7,271 nt of DNA from Flavobacteriales bacterium (GTDB lineage: Bacteria; Bacteroidota; Bacteroidia; Flavobacteriales_D; Parvicellaceae): assembly GCA_026993705.1 (NCBI GenBank), contig JALWSJ010000116.1:1-7271 (forward strand), read 5' to 3'. The notes beneath the pieces were generated by a model that did not search any database, was not told where the DNA came from, and saw only the letters and a list, made by a program, of their open reading frames with translations. Shown here piece after piece: positions 1 to 4,536 of this stretch. The position numbers and the translations under genes were made by a program. How positions within the stretch are numbered: position 1 is the first letter of the stretch; each line of letters opens with the position of its first letter.

Positions 1-1732
1 ATGTTACACCAGAACCACTTGCTTTTGCAGTAACTTCACCATCAACATTGGCGCTACCTTTAGTATGAACATTTTCATCAACTTCTAAATTTCGTTCCAT
101 TTTAACATTATCCTTAAATGTTGCATCATCAGTTACTAATAATTTTCCTTCAATTCTTACATCACCTTTAATTTGAACTAAAGGGCAATGTAATGTCCAA
201 AGTTCTGCTACTTGCTGTTGCACAGTATTTTCAACCAATATTTTTAAATTTTCAGGGCTAATAAGATACATATTGTTTGTACTTTTTTGTATAACATCCC
301 CTTGTGGATTCATTTCAAAACGACAAACTTTAGGGTCGCTACCCATATCAGAGTTAGTATTTGAGTTAACAGCACTACCATCTTTATCTTCACCACCGTG
401 GGGTATTGGCGAATGATATATTCCAAACAATTCATTTCCTTTAGTTGCGTCTTGTACAACAGAAACACGTCCGTTATCTTTAACATCACAATACCAAGGC
501 TCTGACTTATCGTTTGTTAATTTGGGTTCAGTTATGTTAATCTCTGCAACACTATCATTTATTGAAGTTGGTGTTGCAGTGTTTGCCGCTGCTCCTAATG
601 ATTGTGAACCATTTGAGTCCTGCGGAATTGGAATACTTAGTCTTTCCGCACTTTCATTGGCAGGATACTCATTAAGATCAGGTCTAGGCTCAAGGTTTTC
701 GTGCTCACTTGTTGATGCCCCAACTTTAAATGTGAGAACAAATGAAAGTTTTTGATTATTAGGACGTTTTCTTCGCAACGTCATATAAAAATGCCAAATG
801 CCCTCAGGTGTATTTTGAGGGATAAATAGTTGGTTATTAATAATCTGAGCTTTGTCTCTTCTAATGATATAGCTTGGGTCCCCTTCGTGCCCTGGCGCAT
901 ATTGTTTTACAACTAAATAATCCTCATTGGAGTATATATTTAAATCATAATTCTCAATTAAAATGCCTTCTGGCCCTTCATAATCTCCCGAAACATAACC
1001 TTCAGCGGTTGCTGCAGGTAATGTGCCTGAGGGACTTCCTGGCGCAATATAGTCCAAAATTTCTTGGGTATCGATATAATGTTCGGACGATGGGTCAAAA
1101 TTGTAAGCGGGATCATTGCTCCAATCGACATCTATACATTTGAGTTTCATTTGTCCTTCAAATCCATCACCAGGTGGCTTGGGTGGATTTTCAGGAGGTG
1201 GAATAAATCCACCAGACCCATCGTCAATTAACCCACTAATATACTTTGATAAGCCAGCCATTGCTGTTGAGTAAACGGTTAGGGCAAGTTTAGCAGCATC
1301 ACCCGAGGCTAAAAGGGGCGCTAAAAATTTTCCTATTCTTCGGTCATCACCTTTAGCTACACTACCAAAATTTCTGTTACCCCCCTTTAAATCAGGGAGA
1401 ATATTACTCATACCAGTAACTTCAAAAACTGTTTCACTAATATTCATAGGGGTACAATCAACAATCTGGCCTATCTGTAAATTTGCTGTTTGACCCTTTC
1501 CACCACCCGCACCTATTGTAGGTTTAACATTTACCCAAGGTAATTTTTCAGTTGGTAATGCTTTCTTATCAGGTGTGTGGACTCCTGAAATACGTATTCT
1601 AACTCTGTTGTTTCCTGAAGGGTCTTTAATGTCCTCAACAACACCTTTTCTTGGTTCAGGACGAGGCGCACGCATTGTTCCATCTCCGTGTTCCTTATTC
1701 CAAACATATTTTGCATCTTCCCAAAGTCCCAT
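1..1732 (-). CDS. 5: Baseplate central spike, T4 gp5-like OB-fold protein (3' end beyond window)
   Basis: 577 residues are visible; the reading frame is open at the left edge, so the C-terminus is missing. Residues 25-95 match the N-terminal OB fold of T4 gp5 and related spikes: GVVEDIKDP (30-38), RVRIRISGVH (43-52) and the hallmark PTEKLPW (60-66). This domain normally binds the gp27-type hub. Residues 125-170 are helical, followed by a proline-rich linker (177-187). Residues 195-340 form an unrecognised, aromatic and probably beta-rich domain. Residues 340-410 are a low-complexity linker. From about 520 the chain has the alternating V/I-x-G/N pattern of a trimeric beta-helix spike (for example GDVRIEGKLLV), still running at the edge. 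No gp5 lysozyme domain is recognisable between OB fold and beta-helix. The start is ATG 1730-1732, preceded at 5 bases by AGGAGG. The gene follows the hub gene by one base, as expected for its binding partner. The OB-fold assignment is strong; the middle domain's function is unknown. Confidence 0.88.
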   Translation of the reverse strand, partial: MGLWEDAKYVWNKEHGDGTMRAPRPEPRKGVVEDIKDPSGNNRVRIRISGVHTPDKKALPTEKLPWVNVKPTIGAGGGKGQTANLQIGQIVDCTPMNISETVFEVTGMSNILPDLKGGNRNFGSVAKGDDRRIGKFLAPLLASGDAAKLALTVYSTAMAGLSKYISGLIDDGSGGFIPPPENPPKPPGDGFEGQMKLKCIDVDWSNDPAYNFDPSSEHYIDTQEILDYIAPGSPSGTLPAATAEGYVSGDYEGPEGILIENYDLNIYSNEDYLVVKQYAPGHEGDPSYIIRRDKAQIINNQLFIPQNTPEGIWHFYMTLRRKRPNNQKLSFVLTFKVGASTSEHENLEPRPDLNEYPANESAERLSIPIPQDSNGSQSLGAAANTATPTSINDSVAEINITEPKLTNDKSEPWYCDVKDNGRVSVVQDATKGNELFGIYHSPIPHGGEDKDGSAVNSNTNSDMGSDPKVCRFEMNPQGDVIQKSTNNMYLISPENLKILVENTVQQQVAELWTLHCPLVQIKGDVRIEGKLLVTDDATFKDNVKMERNLEVDENVHTKGSANVDGEVTAKASGSGVT

Positions 1733-1733
1733 T

Positions 1734-2894
1734 TTAACCTCCTGCTCTTCTTAAAAATAATTCTTGAACGAAATAACTCGAAATAATTTTGTCCCTTGTC
1801 TTATAAACTACCCAATCACCCGAAATAGTTGTATCGGGGTTGTTTTGATTAACATATTTAGGAACGGGCATCTCAACTGTAATTTTTTTACCTTGTCTAT
1901 TGCCATTCCAACCTGGCACCCATATTCGCATTGTTTGTAATTTATTTAGTTTATCCTGATATTCAACTATACTTTCGCTTCCAGTACTTCCTCCTTGTCT
2001 TTGACCAGCGGATTTTGGGAGTTGTTTTACTGGGACACCTTGAAGGGTATTTGAAACTTGAGGTATTAAAGGTGTGGCTTTAAGGTTGGAATTATCAAGT
2101 TGTGCTTGTTGATAGTTAATTTGTGTTGTATCTGTCGCAACAGAGTCTTGTATAGCTTTAAAATTAAACCCATCAGGTAAACTGTACTCAATTACTTGGT
2201 TGCGTATCCAATATTTAACAGGTTGATAATAAAATACTTCACCAGTGTGGTCCAATTTATCATCACTTAAATTTTCTTTATGAACTATATAAGAGCCTAA
2301 TTTGTCAATTATCATTTTATAACCGTGTTCTTGAAGCATCCCACCTAACACTTCGCCAATAGGTTTATGGGCTGGTGTTATTATAGTGTGAGGAATTTCT
2401 TCCAAAATTTTTGGGCCTGCGACAATAACATCATTAAAACCAATAGCTTTAGCTAATTGTGAAATATGTTCAGCAGGCTTTCCGTCAAACACTTCTGAGC
2501 CATACATTTGCTTTGAATTTATAACACTCATTTCTTCAAACTCTATCTCCATTATGGGTGAATCATCAGGGATAACACGGACATTTGTTATTTTAAATGT
2601 CCTTGAAAAGGGTGCTTCGGGTAAACTATCTGAACCTCTTTGTGAAGTAAAAGAAACTTCAAGTTCACCCCCTAAATAAAGTTTATGAGTCTTTGCAATG
2701 TCATAATAATCCGTAAAACTTAGAACACCGTGAACATCGTCATCTTCCCATAATACTTCATATGTTAAAACATCTTCAGGTAATATATGAACGCTTGTTG
2801 ACTGATTACGAATTTCAATAAACAAATCGTCAACAGTCCACGATTGGTCTAAACTATATGTTAAGTCAAAATCATCAATATTATGTGAAGCCAT
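1734..2894 (-). CDS. 27: Baseplate hub protein, T4 gp27 / GpD-like
   Basis: 386 residues, about the length of T4 gp27. Proteins of this family form a trimeric ring that connects the tail tube to the central spike and bind the spike OB fold. The N-terminal part (about 1-125) looks like a beta-barrel half: DDLFIEIRN (22-30), YLGGELEVSF (73-82), RTFKITNVRVIP (98-109). Residues 137-205 resemble the helix-plus-strand middle domain of hub proteins (PAEHISQLAKAIGF, then GEVLGGMLQEHGYKM). Residues 250-312 are a Q/N/S/G-rich linker. The C-terminal barrel ends in the typical hub pattern TISGDWVVYKTRDKIISSYF followed by VQELFLRR (356-383). The ATG at 2892-2894 shares one base with the stop codon of the preceding gene; AGAGG at 2902-2906 is a suitable ribosome binding site. 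Its position directly before the gp5-like spike strongly supports the role. Identity is by fold pattern and context, since this family diverges fast in sequence. Confidence 0.8.
   Translation of the reverse strand: MASHNIDDFDLTYSLDQSWTVDDLFIEIRNQSTSVHILPEDVLTYEVLWEDDDVHGVLSFTDYYDIAKTHKLYLGGELEVSFTSQRGSDSLPEAPFSRTFKITNVRVIPDDSPIMEIEFEEMSVINSKQMYGSEVFDGKPAEHISQLAKAIGFNDVIVAGPKILEEIPHTIITPAHKPIGEVLGGMLQEHGYKMIIDKLGSYIVHKENLSDDKLDHTGEVFYYQPVKYWIRNQVIEYSLPDGFNFKAIQDSVATDTTQINYQQAQLDNSNLKATPLIPQVSNTLQGVPVKQLPKSAGQRQGGSTGSESIVEYQDKLNKLQTMRIWVPGWNGNRQGKKITVEMPVPKYVNQNNPDTTISGDWVVYKTRDKIISSYFVQELFLRRAGG
1738..1743 (-). promoter_or_regulatory. Shine-Dalgarno AGGAGG of the spike gene
   Basis: A perfect AGGAGG lies 5 bases before the ATG at 1730-1732. 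It is formed by the last sense codons of the hub gene (Ala-Gly-Gly). It fixes the spike start, since a downstream in-frame ATG (residue 20) would cut off the segment before the OB fold. It is the strongest ribosome binding site in the window and suggests that hub and spike translation are coupled. Confidence 0.85.
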
Positions 2895-3430
2895 TATTTA
2901 ACCTCTCGTATCTTTAAATAATCCTCTATTTTTTTAATAACAAAACTTATACTATTTTTATTAGGCACCACAATTCTTCTTGAAACATCATCAATATTAT
3001 GTATTTCATCCGATGCTTTTTTATAACAAGCGTCACCCACATCGTTATATATTGTTTCTATAACTTTTCCACTTTCGGGGTCACGTATTTCTTGTTTTTG
3101 AATTCGATTTCGCATTAATAGTTCAATATAATTCATTCTAAATGTAATAGCATCGTGAAATGCATCAAGGTCAAATGGTGTTGCCCACATATAGTTCTGG
3201 TTGTTTATAGCAACAAAAACATCTGCTAAGTTAGGATCATCAAATAAATCAACCATAATATTTTCAGGTCTTTCCGCATCTCTTCTTGTAGTTAACGAAA
3301 ATTGGTCCGGATATGATATAATTAAATCCTCAATTCCAGTTGTATAATATTTAAAATAGTCACGAACATAAAAAACTTTTTTGTCTAATAAACCTGCTCT
3401 AAAATCTTGTTTATAAACTTTACTTTCCAT
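2894..3430 (-). CDS. 53: Baseplate wedge protein, T4 gp53-like
   Basis: 178 residues, slightly shorter than T4 gp53. In T4, gp53 is the last wedge component and clamps neighbouring wedges around the hub. Three blocks line up in order with T4 gp53 as I recall it: RDYFK (23-27) with its KDYFK; RPENIMVDLFDDPNLADVFV (54-73) with RPEELANAIYGNPQLYWVLL, the LysM-like segment; and NSISFVIKKIEDYLK (159-173) with the C-terminal helix of gp53. The following INNQNYMW (75-82) replaces the N-x-YDPYYGW stretch, so the DPYYGW motif itself is not kept. The region 84-150 is mostly helical and charged. The start ATG 3428-3430 has AAGGA at 3436-3440, five bases upstream and overlapping the stop of the gp48-like gene. 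It ends in a one-base stop/start overlap with the hub gene. In T4 the homologue sits beside gene 5; here the hub gene lies between. The alternative would be another LysM-like baseplate protein. Confidence 0.7.
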   Translation of the reverse strand: MESKVYKQDFRAGLLDKKVFYVRDYFKYYTTGIEDLIISYPDQFSLTTRRDAERPENIMVDLFDDPNLADVFVAINNQNYMWATPFDLDAFHDAITFRMNYIELLMRNRIQKQEIRDPESGKVIETIYNDVGDACYKKASDEIHNIDDVSRRIVVPNKNSISFVIKKIEDYLKIREVK

Positions 3431-3439
3431 CTTATTCCT

Positions 3440-4504
3440 TTACTGCGCACCGGGCACTGACATTCCTTGAGCCCAAGCTTCTTGAGTTTTAGGTTCTCTG
3501 TCTTTAAAACTAATACTTAGCGAGATTGTTTTGGGCATATCATCGTGAAATGTTTCCATATGACCACTAACTGTCCAATTCACATCTATAGAAGTAATTA
3601 CAACTTCTTTAAATTGTAATGCTTCGTTAATAACATCATTTTGAAATACAAGTTTTGCAAAAAAAGGCGCTCTAAGTAAAAGTTTATTTGCAACTGCTTG
3701 CGGACTGCTGTACGTTTTTAATTTAGCAATAATATCTTGTATAGCAATTGCTTCTTGTTGATTATTTGGAATAAGCGTCCAACTTAATGTTATATCCCTA
3801 AAATCGGCACCATCAAATTTTGCTAATAAATTTTTATTATACGACAAAGCTTGTCGTCCGGTTGCTTTTGAAATAATATTACTCGCACCGGTTAATGCGT
3901 CAACAGCAGATTTTAATACTGCGCCTGCTGGAACATTTTCCATTAAAGAAGTAGTTAACCCATCTTGTTCACTATATTGATAAGATAATTTTTCTTGTAT
4001 ATCATTAGGTAAGGGCAAAAAAATAGTATCCATAAAGTCATTTGGCAGAGCAGTATTTCCAAAACCATTTGCTCTTTTATTCCAATCTTGAAAAGTTGTT
4101 TTTGCAGCTTGTTTAGCATAATCTAAACTTTTTGAAAAAACCGCATTCCAATCGGTTGATGGGCCTGTACTACCGCCTGATGCTGAGTTTGAACCAAAAA
4201 CACTTTTGGTTGCGTCATTTACAAAACTACTGCTACTAATATAGCTTTTAAAGGCTTTTTTTGATTCGTCAATGGGACCTTTTGCTGCATTTAGTAAATC
4301 CTCATTGGGGTCGCCAGCTATTGTATTGTATATTTGTATTTCAAGATAACGATTATGTCCCAAGTGAAAAGGAAATTTTGAGCTACTTTTTATTATGGAA
4401 TTAGGTGTTCTATTAATTGTTTTTAAATTTGTGGGAGGAATAGCCCCTTTTATCGCTTTTTCGGATATTTGTTTACCTTGTAATTGTGCGGTACTAAAAC
4501 TCAT
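3440..4504 (-). CDS. 48: Tail-tube junction / baseplate cap protein, T4 gp48/gp54-like
   Basis: 354 residues, between the lengths of T4 gp54 and gp48. In T4 these related proteins sit on the hub, complete the baseplate and start tail-tube polymerisation. Visible landmarks: PFHLGHNRYLEIQIY (45-59), an early strand; a Ser/Ala/Lys-rich helical stretch (about 70-150), comparable to the serine-rich insertion of gp48; TIFLPLPNDIQEKLSYQY (160-177), matching the family's short 'LPLP' strand; FRDITLSWTLIPNNQQEAIA (235-254) and IIAKLKTYSSP (258-268), the family's best-conserved beta strand and helix; and a final beta pair, VITSIDVNWT and KTISLSISFKDRE. The start ATG has AAGGA six bases upstream, just downstream of a late-promoter-like box. 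Only one member of this pair is present here, so gp48 versus gp54 is not settled; length and the serine-rich insertion favour gp48. The neighbours (tape-measure-position protein before, baseplate genes after) fit T4-like order. Confidence 0.76.
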   Translation of the reverse strand: MSFSTAQLQGKQISEKAIKGAIPPTNLKTINRTPNSIIKSSSKFPFHLGHNRYLEIQIYNTIAGDPNEDLLNAAKGPIDESKKAFKSYISSSSFVNDATKSVFGSNSASGGSTGPSTDWNAVFSKSLDYAKQAAKTTFQDWNKRANGFGNTALPNDFMDTIFLPLPNDIQEKLSYQYSEQDGLTTSLMENVPAGAVLKSAVDALTGASNIISKATGRQALSYNKNLLAKFDGADFRDITLSWTLIPNNQQEAIAIQDIIAKLKTYSSPQAVANKLLLRAPFFAKLVFQNDVINEALQFKEVVITSIDVNWTVSGHMETFHDDMPKTISLSISFKDREPKTQEAWAQGMSVPGAQ

Positions 4505-4526
4505 TCTTTATCCTTTATATTTTATA

Positions 4527-4534
4527 TATTTATA
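4527..4534 (-). promoter_or_regulatory. T4-type late promoter box TATAAATA
   Basis: The minus strand reads TATAAATA, identical to the T4 late promoter -10 element used by the phage sigma factor gp55. By the T4 spacing, transcription would begin near 4521, giving a leader of about 17 bases that contains the AAGGA ribosome binding site (4511-4515) of the gp48/54-like gene. The box lies in the only sizeable intergenic gap (4505-4536). I saw no second exact copy on the minus strand when scanning by eye. The gap is very AT-rich, so a chance match is possible, but position and orientation fit. No -35 element is expected for this promoter class. Confidence 0.6.
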
Positions 4535-4536
4535 CA

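Noticed and set aside
522..1143. Plus-strand open frames at 522-755 and 874-1143
   Set aside because: They lie opposite the well-supported spike gene, have no recognisable domain and no clear ribosome binding site.
1531..1716. Minus-strand 61-residue frame starting with an internal ATG
   Set aside because: It is a shifted frame inside the OB-fold coding region of the spike, whose own frame carries the conserved PTEKLPW motif.
3151..3552. 12-base repeat CATCGTGAAATG at 3151-3162 and 3541-3552
   Set aside because: It occurs inside two different coding regions as the codons for a shared short peptide (His-Phe-Thr/Ala context reversed) and has no flanking symmetry or further copies.
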